A DNA stretch of 41,139 nt from CAYNST01 sp964399955. GTDB lineage: Bacteria; Pseudomonadota; Gammaproteobacteria; Pseudomonadales; Cellvibrionaceae. The position numbers and the translations under genes were made by a program. The notes under the pieces are model-generated. The model searched no databases. It was not told the origin of the DNA and saw nothing but the letters and a program-made list of their open reading frames with translations. The DNA lies in contig CAYNST010000021.1 of the NCBI GenBank assembly GCA_964399955.1, positions 1-41,139 on the forward strand, given 5' to 3'. Numbering within the stretch: position 1 is the first letter of the stretch; every line of letters begins with the position of its first letter. Below, piece after piece: positions 1-10,077 of the stretch.

Positions 1-290
1 GTAAGTGAATTGGCCATCACACGCCGGCGCAATAGGAGCATCTGAGGGTCGGCGGCCGCCGGAGCGCCGGCCGCCGGGACGCCGGAGCGAAGAAGCTTGT
101 GATGAGGAAATGCAAGGGTAGGAACGCAACTGCCCGCGCGCTGAAAAAGAGTATTTGATCCCATAGGGGCGGCAAAAGGCCACTGATGCGTAAACCTGAT
201 CACACGGTTCATGCAGAAGCGACAGCTCAGCCTGGGCGGCAAAGCTGAAGCCATTTCAGGCAAGCGGATTGACCTCAAACCCCAGAAACA
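1..290. other. Non-coding left edge with GC-rich hairpin
   Basis: No reading frame here looks like a protein. The only clear structure is a perfect 9-bp GC-only inverted repeat, arms 50-58 (cggcggccg) and 68-76 (cggccgccg), with a 9-nt loop. The rest shows no recognised gene, RNA or promoter. The region lies downstream of the minus-strand tRNA-Ser terminator, so it may be a spacer before the next gene beyond the window. Confidence 0.5.
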
Positions 291-317
291 ACAAAGCCCC
301 AAATTATGGGGCTTTGT
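291..317 (-). terminator. Rho-independent terminator of tRNA-Ser
   Basis: Perfect 10-bp stem, 291-300 (acaaagcccc) with 308-317 (ggggctttgt), and a 7-nt A/T loop. Read on the minus strand it is followed by a T-rich run. It lies 10 nt past the encoded CCA of tRNA-Ser, so it most likely ends that transcript. Confidence 0.8.
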
Positions 318-327
318 GTTGTATAAA

Positions 328-417
328 TGGCGGAGAGAGAGGGATTCGAACCCTCGATACCGGTAAGGGTATACTCCCTTAGCAGGGGAGCGCCTTCGAC
401 CACTCGGCCATCTCTCC
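328..417 (-). tRNA. tRNA-Ser(GCU)
   Basis: Read on the minus strand, the sequence starts GGAGAGATGGCCGAGTGG and folds as a class II tRNA with a long variable arm. The acceptor stem GGAGAGA pairs with TCTCTCC, followed by discriminator G and a genome-encoded CCA at 328-330. The anticodon loop CTGCTAA gives anticodon GCU, which reads AGC and AGU serine codons. The T arm contains GGTTCGAATCC. Placement next to csrA, lysC and alaS matches the order seen in Pseudomonas and relatives. Confidence 0.97.
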
Positions 418-802
418 GGATACTGGTCTGCTGTTGGATATGGGTAACTATAAAGACTCAACAACAGAGGTGCGGCATGATACCAATACTTCAGTTAATG
501 TCAATTGTTTTGCAAAAGATATTGTAACTATTCAGCTTGGCCGGTGGCTGTTCAGCTTGCGTCTGAACTTGCGCAGCGCCGGGCAAAAACCGGGAGTTTA
601 CACAGAAAAAAATGCGCACTTCCTGTGCTGCCCCCTTTTGGTCTGCTTTTACAGCCGCTATAACCTGTTGGGGCCATTGTTTAAGCCGCTATGGGCAAGT
701 GCGGGCGTGAACTGAACGGTTCCGGTATTTGCTCCCGGCTTATGCCCACGCCCCAGGTTGCTGCCAGGCACGGTGTACACAGTGCGCTGGCGTTCAGGGC
801 GC
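418..802. other. Intergenic region between tRNA-Ser and csrA
   Basis: About 385 nt without a credible gene. It should hold the 3' untranslated end of csrA and the promoter of tRNA-Ser, both on the minus strand, but I could not pick a convincing -35/-10 pair. Short open frames across it have no ribosome binding site and no recognisable domain. Confidence 0.4.
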
Positions 803-1027
803 TCAGCTGTTGCCAATTTCTATGTCGTCTGCGTCTACTTCTTCGCCGGGCTGCTTTTGTTGTTTTTCCCGTTGGATGCGCTGATAAATTTCTTCGCGGT
901 GCACGGCAATTTCTTTGGGCGCATTAACGCCAATACGGACTTGGTTGCCTTTGACTCCCAGCACGGTCACAGTGACTTCGTCGCCTACCATCAGGGTTTC
1001 GCCAATACGGCGGGTTAAAATCAACAT
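803..1027 (-). CDS. csrA: Carbon storage regulator CsrA
   Basis: A 74-residue CsrA/RsmA. This small dimeric protein binds GGA motifs in mRNA leaders and controls translation and stability of carbon-storage, motility and biofilm messages. The N-terminus MLILTRRIGE and the conserved block around NAPKEIAVHREEIY (about residues 35-48) are diagnostic. The RNA-contacting positions Leu4 and Arg44 are both present. The C-terminus is longer than the 61-residue E. coli protein and is acidic (PGEEVDADDIE), as is common in relatives. A strong Shine-Dalgarno, AAGGAGAG on the minus strand (1035-1042), sits just upstream of the ATG. It lies 208 nt downstream of lysC, so it may have its own promoter as well as lysC read-through. 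Confidence 0.97.
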   Translation of the reverse strand: MLILTRRIGETLMVGDEVTVTVLGVKGNQVRIGVNAPKEIAVHREEIYQRIQREKQQKQPGEEVDADDIEIGNS

Positions 1028-1235
1028 TTAATTACTCTCCTTTTTCATCCTGCGGTAACGGCGACCAGTTATTTGCACTACTGGCCGACGGCGGCGTTCA
1101 GGGCCGCCCCAACATGATTTTTGTTTTGCAAAGATTCACCAGGGAATTTTGCGGGACCTGTTGAAACACGGTGAATGTAATACGAGTTGGTAGAAGCTGA
1201 AGACCACTGCGTTTGACGCACTAATCATCATATCG

Positions 1236-2465
1236 TCAACTCTGTTCTTTATCCAGTCCAAATGCAGTGTGCAGCGCACGGACCGCAAGCTCCATGTATT
1301 TTTCGTCGATGATAACGGAAATTTTTATTTCCGAAGTGGTGATCATCTGAATGTTGATGCCTTCTGCTGCCAAGGCCTTGAACATGGTTGAGGCAACGCC
1401 GGCGTGTGAGCGCATGCCCACACCTACAACAGAGACTTTGACCACATTATCATCGGCCCGAACCTCTCTGGCGCCCAGTTCATCTGCAACCGCTTGCAAT
1501 ATGGCCTGGGCCTTTTTCATATCATTGCGGTGCACAGTGAAAGTAAGGTCGTTGCTTTGATCAGCAGCAGCGTTCTGTACAATCACATCCACTTCGATAT
1601 TGGCTTCCCCAATGGGTGCCAGTATACGCGATGCAACCCCGGGTTGGTCGGGTACGCCCCGGATAGACAGTTTGGCTTCGTCACGATTGAAGGCGATACC
1701 GGAGACTATTGGTTGTTCCACAGCCGAGAATTCCTCATCGATTGATATGAGCGTGCCCGGCCCTTCCTCAAAGGTAGACAGCACACGCAGGGGTACGTTG
1801 TATTTTCCGGCAAATTCTACAGCGCGTATTTGCAAGACCTTGGAGCCGAGGCTGGCCATCTCCAGCATTTCTTCAAAGGTGACGCGATCCAGTCGGCGTG
1901 CCTTGTCCGCCACGCGCGGGTCTGTGGTATAGACGCCGTCTACGTCGGTGTAGATCTGGCATTCGTCCGCCTGCAAGGCCGCCGCCAAAGCCACGCCGGT
2001 GGTGTCTGACCCGCCACGGCCAAGCGTGGTGATGTTGCCGTCTTCGTCTTCACCCTGAAAACCCGCCACCACCACTACCCGGCCCTTTGCAAGGTCGGCG
2101 CGCATGCGCTGGTCGTCAATTTTCTGGATACGCGCCTTGGTGTGGGCGTTATCCGTCAGAATACGAACCTGGCCGCCGGTGTAGGACCTGGCATCCTGCC
2201 CGCGCTCTTTCAGCGCCATGCACAGCAGGGCGATGGTGACCTGTTCTCCGGTTGACACCAGAACGTCCAGCTCGCGGGCGTCGGGCAACTCCTGTATTTC
2301 TTTGGCCAGCGCAATAAGGCGGTTGGTCTCGCCACTCATGGCGGAAACCACCACCACAATGTCGTGGCCCTGCTGGCGGAACTTGATGACTTTGTCCGCT
2401 ACAGCTTTGATACGCTCGGTTGTACCCACCGAAGTACCGCCGAATTTTTGTACAATCAGACTCAT
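1236..2465 (-). CDS. lysC: Aspartate kinase
   Basis: A 409-residue monofunctional aspartokinase, which phosphorylates aspartate as the first step toward lysine, threonine, methionine and diaminopimelate. The N-terminal kinase signature KFGGTSVG (residues 7-14) starts the amino-acid kinase fold. The ATP/substrate region LGRGGSDTT follows near residue 150. Two C-terminal ACT domains from about residue 265 are expected to bind feedback inhibitors. The length matches the single-enzyme type of Pseudomonas rather than the fused aspartokinase-homoserine dehydrogenases. The gene stands between alaS and csrA with its own likely promoter at 2577-2605. I see no frameshift or missing key residue. Confidence 0.97.
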   Translation of the reverse strand: MSLIVQKFGGTSVGTTERIKAVADKVIKFRQQGHDIVVVVSAMSGETNRLIALAKEIQELPDARELDVLVSTGEQVTIALLCMALKERGQDARSYTGGQVRILTDNAHTKARIQKIDDQRMRADLAKGRVVVVAGFQGEDEDGNITTLGRGGSDTTGVALAAALQADECQIYTDVDGVYTTDPRVADKARRLDRVTFEEMLEMASLGSKVLQIRAVEFAGKYNVPLRVLSTFEEGPGTLISIDEEFSAVEQPIVSGIAFNRDEAKLSIRGVPDQPGVASRILAPIGEANIEVDVIVQNAAADQSNDLTFTVHRNDMKKAQAILQAVADELGAREVRADDNVVKVSVVGVGMRSHAGVASTMFKALAAEGINIQMITTSEIKISVIIDEKYMELAVRALHTAFGLDKEQS

Positions 2466-2576
2466 TCTGCGCCTAACCCTATTTGATTGTCAGCTGTCGC
2501 AACGCCAATGGTTGCCGTCTTCGACCGGTTTCAGATGTTTGTTTGCCATGTGCGGCCATTGCTGAAAAGGCCGGCA

Positions 2577-2605
2577 ATTAAACACCAATATTTGCGATTT
2601 GTTAA
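2577..2605 (-). promoter_or_regulatory. Sigma-70 type promoter of lysC
   Basis: On the minus strand TTAACA (2600-2605) and TTTAAT (2577-2582) are separated by exactly 17 nt. Each hexamer has one mismatch to consensus. The predicted start near 2570 gives a leader of about 105 nt before the lysC ATG. Confidence 0.6.
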
Positions 2606-2645
2606 CACCAGGCCGCTAAAATTCTTAAAAATGCCGACAATTGGG

Positions 2646-5237
<2,592 letters not shown>

Positions 5238-5367
5238 AAGTCTGTTCCGATCGATACGTAAGCGCCCGCGCGGGAAACGGCAGGCGTTGGTGGGTCAGGC
5301 AAAAGGCGCACAGTATAAGGGCTAGCCGGCTGCGGGCATAGTGGGGCCCGGCGCCCTTGCGGCTTAT

Positions 5368-5718
5368 CTAGTGGCTGAGGGATGCTTCGGCAAATTTTTT
5401 GTCCGCCAGCAGATGAAGGTGCAGATGAAAGACCGTTTGGCCGGCGTCTTTGCCGTTATTGATTATCAGCCGAAAGGCTTCTGCAAAACCTAGCTGGCGG
5501 GCAATTTTACCGGCAACCAGCAATAAATGCCCAAGCAGCGCCTGATCCTCTGCGCCGGCATCAACCAGGCGGGGCAGCGGCTTTTTGGGGATCAGCAACA
5601 GGTGGGTTGGCGCCTGCGGCGAAATATCCTTTATGCAGACACAAAGATCGTCTTGATAGATGAAATCTGTGGGAATGTCACCGTTGATGATTTTACTGAA
5701 AATGCTTTTATCAGCCAT
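5368..5718 (-). CDS. HIT family nucleotide hydrolase (HinT-like)
   Basis: A 116-residue histidine-triad protein of the HinT/PKCI branch. Members hydrolyse purine nucleoside phosphoramidates and lysyl-AMP. The fold is recognisable from the start SIFSKIINGDIPTDFIYQDD and ends in the triad FHLHLHLLAD, with His98, His100 and His102 in the canonical H-x-H-x-H spacing. Length is normal for the family. An SD-like AGGGA precedes the ATG. It begins 27 nt after the stop of the Trm112-like gene, so it is probably the last gene of a peptidase-Trm112-HIT transcript. The exact physiological substrate cannot be read from sequence. Confidence 0.93.
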   Translation of the reverse strand: MADKSIFSKIINGDIPTDFIYQDDLCVCIKDISPQAPTHLLLIPKKPLPRLVDAGAEDQALLGHLLLVAGKIARQLGFAEAFRLIINNGKDAGQTVFHLHLHLLADKKFAEASLSH

Positions 5719-5745
5719 GAGTATTCCCTGCTCCGGGTGAGTGCG

Positions 5746-5943
5746 TTATTTTCTGGAAAATTTTTCTTTTTCATCCAGCGATATTTGCCGGGCTTCTGAC
5801 TCCAGCATCACCGGGATCCCGTCTCGCAGGGGGTAGGCCAGGCCGCTGACCACGCACACCAGTTCATTGTGCTCCTTGTCAAAAATCAGCGGCGCCTTGC
5901 TGACCGGGCATACCAGGATGCTGAGTAGTTTTTTATCAATCAT
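5746..5943 (-). CDS. Trm112/YcaR-like small protein (UPF0434)
   Basis: A 65-residue protein that aligns over its whole length with the YcaR/UPF0434 (Trm112p-like) family: MIDKKLLSILVCPVSKAPL, then ELVCVVSGLAYPLRDGIPVML. I chose the ATG at 5943 because the frame opens further upstream but only this start gives the family N-terminus. Family members often carry CPxC zinc-knuckle cysteines. Here the first pair is reduced to Cys12 with serine at the second position (CPVS), and Cys30 is kept, so zinc binding is doubtful. The proteins are thought to be small partner or chaperone proteins; the function here is unknown. In many gammaproteobacteria it precedes kdsB, but here it sits between an M23 peptidase and a HIT protein. 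Confidence 0.9.
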   Translation of the reverse strand: MIDKKLLSILVCPVSKAPLIFDKEHNELVCVVSGLAYPLRDGIPVMLESEARQISLDEKEKFSRK

Positions 5944-5965
5944 GTGTGGGTCCACCGCAAAAAAA

Positions 5966-6871
5966 TCAGGGTGCGGCCGCGGCGGGCTTCGCCTCGGCCG
6001 CCTTGGCTGGTTCGGGTTTGCTTGTGCCGGGCATGGGAATGCCGTCCATAAGCAGTTGGGGGTCCAGGCGCTGATCAAACCAGTTCATCCGCCAGTCCAG
6101 ATGCGGGCCGGTGGCGCGCCCGGTAGCCCCCACCAGGGCAATGGGCTGCCCCTGGGTGATCCGCTCGCCAACCTTGACCAGTATTTTGCTGAGGTGTATG
6201 AACGTGGACGACAGCCCGTGCCCGTGGTCCAGCACCAGGGTGCCGCCGGAGTAGTAAAGGTCTGGCTCAACCAGAGTTACCAGCCCGGCCGCCGGGGCCA
6301 CCACCTCGGCACCCACTGGCCCCGCAATATCCAAGCCGTAATGGGGCGATCTGGGAACGCCATTGTAAACCCGCTGGCTGCCGTACACGCCGGTGATCCG
6401 GCCCGCCAGTGGCCACTTAAAGGGTTGCAAAAAGTCTGTGCGCGGATCATCCACGGTGCGAACCTGCTGCATCAGGGCGGCTTCTTCGGCTATACGGTCC
6501 AGCACCTCGGTGGGAGGCGTTACGTGTTTTTGCTCAACGCCGTCCACGCGCTGAATGTTGTATTCGCGTTTGGCGACGCTAAAATTTTGCTCCAGCGTCT
6601 TGCCCGTGGGCATGGTCACACTGACGGAGGCTTGCGCAGGGGCGTCGCGGCCCACACCAAAAACAAAGTGGCCCTCCGGCGACACCCGGACTATGCGCTC
6701 ATTGACCTTGACGATACTGCCGCGCGGCACCTCACCAAACAATAGACCGCCTTGCTTCCACTGCCCGCGGATCTTTAGGTCCTCCTCCGCATGGGCAATG
6801 GCGGCCAGAGATAGCGCCAAAGTCATAATCATCAGCCGCCAATACCATCGTAATTGTGTCAAGCTATTCAT
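5966..6871 (-). CDS. Secreted M23 family metallopeptidase
   Basis: A 301-residue exported zinc endopeptidase of the LytM/M23 family, which cuts peptidoglycan cross-bridges or activates amidases. A signal peptide with a hydrophobic core (residues about 12-26) ends at AIAHA-EE. A domain of about 120 residues follows with beta-rich character. The M23 domain begins near residue 150: HYGLDI supplies the first His and Asp ligands, GHGLSSTFIHL and GPHLDW the remaining histidines. The last motif is HLDW rather than the common HLHFE, a variant I believe occurs in this branch. The C-terminus is an Ala/Lys/Pro tail. Only 22 nt separate it from the Trm112-like gene downstream. Confidence 0.93.
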   Translation of the reverse strand: MNSLTQLRWYWRLMIMTLALSLAAIAHAEEDLKIRGQWKQGGLLFGEVPRGSIVKVNERIVRVSPEGHFVFGVGRDAPAQASVSVTMPTGKTLEQNFSVAKREYNIQRVDGVEQKHVTPPTEVLDRIAEEAALMQQVRTVDDPRTDFLQPFKWPLAGRITGVYGSQRVYNGVPRSPHYGLDIAGPVGAEVVAPAAGLVTLVEPDLYYSGGTLVLDHGHGLSSTFIHLSKILVKVGERITQGQPIALVGATGRATGPHLDWRMNWFDQRLDPQLLMDGIPMPGTSKPEPAKAAEAKPAAAAP

Positions 6872-7168
6872 CCTCTAAGACTTATCAAAATACGGTATCC
6901 AAGGTTTAAGCCCATCATAGACAGCGCACGGCCTCTGTCGGTTCTGCAGGCCCGCCAACCTTAACCCTTGCGGGCTGAGCTGGACAATTACCCGCTGTCA
7001 GGAACTGCTTGCAGCCCAGGCCTGCCGCTGGCATACACGCCAGCCGCGACACCCGCTATTGTGCATGGCCGTCGCGGCTTCTGCCATAGTTCTTCCACAA
7101 GAGCGCACTATAGCCCGCATTAAAATGCGGGTGCGCGGTGACTGCCCCGCCGCTGAAGCCGAGCAGGG
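6872..7168. other. Intergenic region with hairpin near 7114-7131
   Basis: This 297-nt stretch separates the yheS stop from the peptidase start, both on the minus strand. It contains a perfect inverted repeat, cccgcatt (7114-7121) with aatgcggg (7124-7131). No T run follows on the minus strand, so it is at best a weak terminator of yheS. No gene or RNA is recognised. Confidence 0.4.
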
Positions 7169-9055
7169 TTATAGTGCGGCCTTGAGGGCTTCCAGATGCT
7201 CGCTTTTTTCCAGCCAGTCCATTTCCACTTCTTCCAACTGCTGCTTGATGGCGCCCTGTTCTTTCAGCAGCTCGGCCAGGCGGCTGTTGCCGCTTTCATA
7301 CAATGCCGGCTCCAGCAACTGGCTTTCTATGCGCTTTAACGCGCTCTGGTGCTTCTCCATTTGTTGCTCCAACCGGGCAATCGCCTTGGTATACGGCTTC
7401 AACTGCTCACGCAGTGCAGCGGCCGCCTGACGGTCGCCTTTTTTGTCTATTTTGGCGGCGCTGTCGGCCCCGGTTGCAACTGGCGATTCCTTCTGACTTT
7501 GCAGCAACCAGGCTTGATAGTCTGCCATGTCGCCCTCGTAGGTGGCCACCTTGCCGCTGTCCACCAGCAGGAACTCGTCAACGGTGTTGCGCAGCAGGTG
7601 TCGGTCGTGCGAGACCACTACGATGGCGCCCTCGAAGGTCTGCAGCGCCAGGCTGAGCGCGTGGCGCATTTCCAGGTCCAGGTGGTTGGAGGGCTCATCC
7701 AGCAGCAGTAGATTGGGTTTTTGCCAAGCCAGTATGGCCAGCGCCAGGCGGGCTTTTTCACCACCGGAGAAGTGGGTGATGTTTTCGAAGGCTCTGTCGC
7801 CTCTGAAAGCAAAGCCACCCAAATAATTGCGGATTTCCTGCTCGCTGGCCTGCGGGCGCAAACGCTGCAAGTGCAGGGCGCAGGAGGCGTTGAGATCCAG
7901 CTCTTCCAATTGGTGCTGAGCAAAATAACCCACCCGCAGGTGGGTGCCCTCGCTGCGCTTGCCGGCCAGCATGGGCACCTTGCCGGCAAGGGTTTTCAGC
8001 AGGGTTGACTTGCCCGCGCCGTTGGGGCCAAGCAGCCCTATTCTGCTGGTGCTCAACAGGTTGAGCTCGGCTTTGGCAATCAGCGGTGTGGCGCCGTAAC
8101 CAATGGCCGCTTCCGTCAGGGTGATAAGCTGCTCGGAAGTTTTTTCGGGCATGCTGAATTTGAAGGAGAAAGGTGAATCCACATGCGCAGGCGCAATGGT
8201 CTCCATGCGCTCCAGCTCTTTCAGTCGGCTTTGGGCCTGTTTGGCCTTGGAGGCTTTGGCGCGGAAGCGGCGGACGAAGGCTTCTATCTCAGACATACGT
8301 GCCTGCTGCTGACTGAAAGCCGCCGCCTGCTGGGCCAGTCGCTCGGCCTTTTGCCGTTCAAAGGCGGAGTAGTTGCCGCGATACTGAAACAGCTTAGTGC
8401 CTTCAAAGCTGATAATGCCGTCAACGACGTTGTCGAGAAAATCCCGGTCATGGGAGATGATCAGCAGGGTTCCGGAAAACGACTGCAAATACGCCTCCAG
8501 CCACAGGGTTGCGTCCAGGTCCAGGTGGTTGGTGGGTTCATCCAGCAGCAACAGGTCAGAGCGACACATCAACGCCTGCGCCAGGTTGAGGCGGATGCGC
8601 CAGCCACCGGAGAATTCGGTAACCGGGCGGCCGGTATCCCCGGGCTTGAAGCCCAGGCCGTGCAGCAACCGCTCGGCGCGGCTGCGCGCCTGGTAACCGC
8701 CAATCACATCATACTGATCGTAGAGTTTGGCCAGTAATTCACCCTTGTCCTGGGACCGCTCTATGGCTTGCTCCAGCTCGCGCAGCTCTGCGTCGCCGTC
8801 CAAAACGTAGTTGATGGCGGTGCGGCTGCTGGCATCGGTCTCCTGCGCCATGTGGGCAATTTGCCAGCCCTGTGGCAGCTGCCAGCTGCCGCCGTCCGGC
8901 ACCAGCTTGCCCAACAACACCTGAAACAGGCTGGACTTTCCGCTGCCATTGGGGCCGATAATGCCCCACTTGTGGCCGGGGTAAACCGTCAGGTCGGCCG
9001 CGTCCAACAGGACCTTTGCGCCGCGCTGTACATTCAAGGACTGTAGCTGAATCAT
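7169..9055 (-). CDS. yheS: ABC-F family ATPase YheS
   Basis: A 628-residue soluble ABC-F protein with two ATPase domains and no membrane segment. ABC-F proteins bind the ribosomal E site and relieve stalled translation. Domain 1 has Walker A GPNGSGKS (about residues 35-42), signature FSGGWRIRLNLAQAL and Walker B LLLLDEPTNHLD. A linker rich in Glu/Lys/Gln (P-site tether) follows around residues 230-290. Domain 2 has GPNGAGKS, FSGGEKARLALAIL and LLLLDEPSNHLD. The C-terminal coiled-coil extension of about 100 residues, together with the length, fits YheS (E. coli 637 residues) better than EttA or Uup. It is encoded alone, 149 nt downstream of sucD. Confidence 0.95.
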   Translation of the reverse strand: MIQLQSLNVQRGAKVLLDAADLTVYPGHKWGIIGPNGSGKSSLFQVLLGKLVPDGGSWQLPQGWQIAHMAQETDASSRTAINYVLDGDAELRELEQAIERSQDKGELLAKLYDQYDVIGGYQARSRAERLLHGLGFKPGDTGRPVTEFSGGWRIRLNLAQALMCRSDLLLLDEPTNHLDLDATLWLEAYLQSFSGTLLIISHDRDFLDNVVDGIISFEGTKLFQYRGNYSAFERQKAERLAQQAAAFSQQQARMSEIEAFVRRFRAKASKAKQAQSRLKELERMETIAPAHVDSPFSFKFSMPEKTSEQLITLTEAAIGYGATPLIAKAELNLLSTSRIGLLGPNGAGKSTLLKTLAGKVPMLAGKRSEGTHLRVGYFAQHQLEELDLNASCALHLQRLRPQASEQEIRNYLGGFAFRGDRAFENITHFSGGEKARLALAILAWQKPNLLLLDEPSNHLDLEMRHALSLALQTFEGAIVVVSHDRHLLRNTVDEFLLVDSGKVATYEGDMADYQAWLLQSQKESPVATGADSAAKIDKKGDRQAAAALREQLKPYTKAIARLEQQMEKHQSALKRIESQLLEPALYESGNSRLAELLKEQGAIKQQLEEVEMDWLEKSEHLEALKAAL

Positions 9056-9157
9056 AATGTAACGTTTACTCTTGCCGTTATCTGAGAACCGCGACGATCG
9101 CGTGGCGCTCTAGCCCCGGAAAAGGGCTACAGCCTAATGCATGCCGCTAAGCGATTC

Positions 9158-9185
9158 AAAAAAAAGGCGGCCAATGGCCGCCTTT
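9158..9185 (-). terminator. Rho-independent terminator of sucCD
   Basis: Stem ggcggcc (9166-9172) with ggccgcc (9176-9182) and a 3-nt loop. On the minus strand it is followed by an eight-T run (9158-9165). It lies 20 nt past the sucD stop and should end the TCA transcript. Confidence 0.88.
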
Positions 9186-9204
9186 GAACATCTGCAGGTT
9201 CTGC

Positions 9205-10077
9205 TTACCAGCCTGTTAATTCTTTCAAGGCACTGCCAATCTCGGCCAGGCTGCGCACAGTCTTTACGCCGGCGTCCTGCAGTGCGGCAAATTTTTCGTC
9301 CGCTGTGCCCTTGCCGCCGGAGATAATAGCACCGGCGTGGCCCATGCGTTTGCCGGCAGGTGCCGTGACGCCGGCAATATAGGAAACCACGGGCTTGCTG
9401 ACATTGGCTTTGATGAAGGCTGCGGCTTCTTCTTCGGCACTGCCACCAATTTCGCCGATCATGACGATGGCTTCAGTTTTTTCATCCTGCTGGAACAAGG
9501 CAAGAATATCAATGAAGTTGGAGCCGGGAATGGGGTCGCCACCAATACCCACACACGTTGACTGGCCAAAGCCGTAATCCGTGGTTTGCTTGACTGCTTC
9601 GTAGGTCAAGGTACCCGAGCGGGAGACAATGCCCACGCGGCCCGGCTTGTGAATGTGGCCGGGCATGATGCCAATTTTGCATTCGCCCGGAGTGATTACA
9701 CCCGGGCAGTTGGGGCCAATTAAACGCACGCCCAACTGGTCGCAAATTATTTTGCACTCCAGCATGTCCAGCGTAGGTATGCCCTCGGTGATGCACACCA
9801 CCAGTTTTACGCCGCTGTGTGCCGCTTCAAGGATAGAGTCCTTGCAGAAAGGTGCCGGCACGTAGATCACTGAAGCATCGGCGGCGGTGGCATCCACGGC
9901 TTCGGCCATGGAGTTGAAAACCGGCAGGCCCAGATGTTGCTGCCCGCCCTTGCCCGGCGTTACGCCGCCAACCATCTTGGTGCCATAGGCAATGGCTTGT
10001 TCAGAGTGGAAGGTACCTTGAGCACCGGTGAAACCCTGACACAATACTTTGGTGTCTTTATTGATCAAAATGCTCAT
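9205..10077 (-). CDS. sucD: Succinyl-CoA synthetase alpha subunit
   Basis: A 290-residue alpha subunit of succinyl-CoA synthetase. With SucC it converts succinyl-CoA to succinate with nucleotide triphosphate formation. The N-terminal CoA-binding Rossmann domain is visible (CQGFTGAQGTFHSEQAI). The ligase domain carries the phosphorylated histidine in MGHAGAIISG (His247; E. coli His246) and a GIGGDP motif. Length is within one residue or so of the E. coli protein. Its ATG overlaps the sucC stop by one base (TAATG), indicating translational coupling and equal subunit dosage. A terminator follows immediately. Confidence 0.98.
   Translation of the reverse strand: MSILINKDTKVLCQGFTGAQGTFHSEQAIAYGTKMVGGVTPGKGGQQHLGLPVFNSMAEAVDATAADASVIYVPAPFCKDSILEAAHSGVKLVVCITEGIPTLDMLECKIICDQLGVRLIGPNCPGVITPGECKIGIMPGHIHKPGRVGIVSRSGTLTYEAVKQTTDYGFGQSTCVGIGGDPIPGSNFIDILALFQQDEKTEAIVMIGEIGGSAEEEAAAFIKANVSKPVVSYIAGVTAPAGKRMGHAGAIISGGKGTADEKFAALQDAGVKTVRSLAEIGSALKELTGW

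Noticed and set aside
434..715. A 93-codon plus-strand frame between tRNA-Ser and csrA
   Set aside because: No ribosome binding site and no recognisable protein features; it overlaps the likely promoter of the tRNA.
1101..1120. The shared string ccgccccaacatga near csrA and a similar one at 41070-41084
   Set aside because: The match is only about a dozen bases with different flanks; most likely chance.
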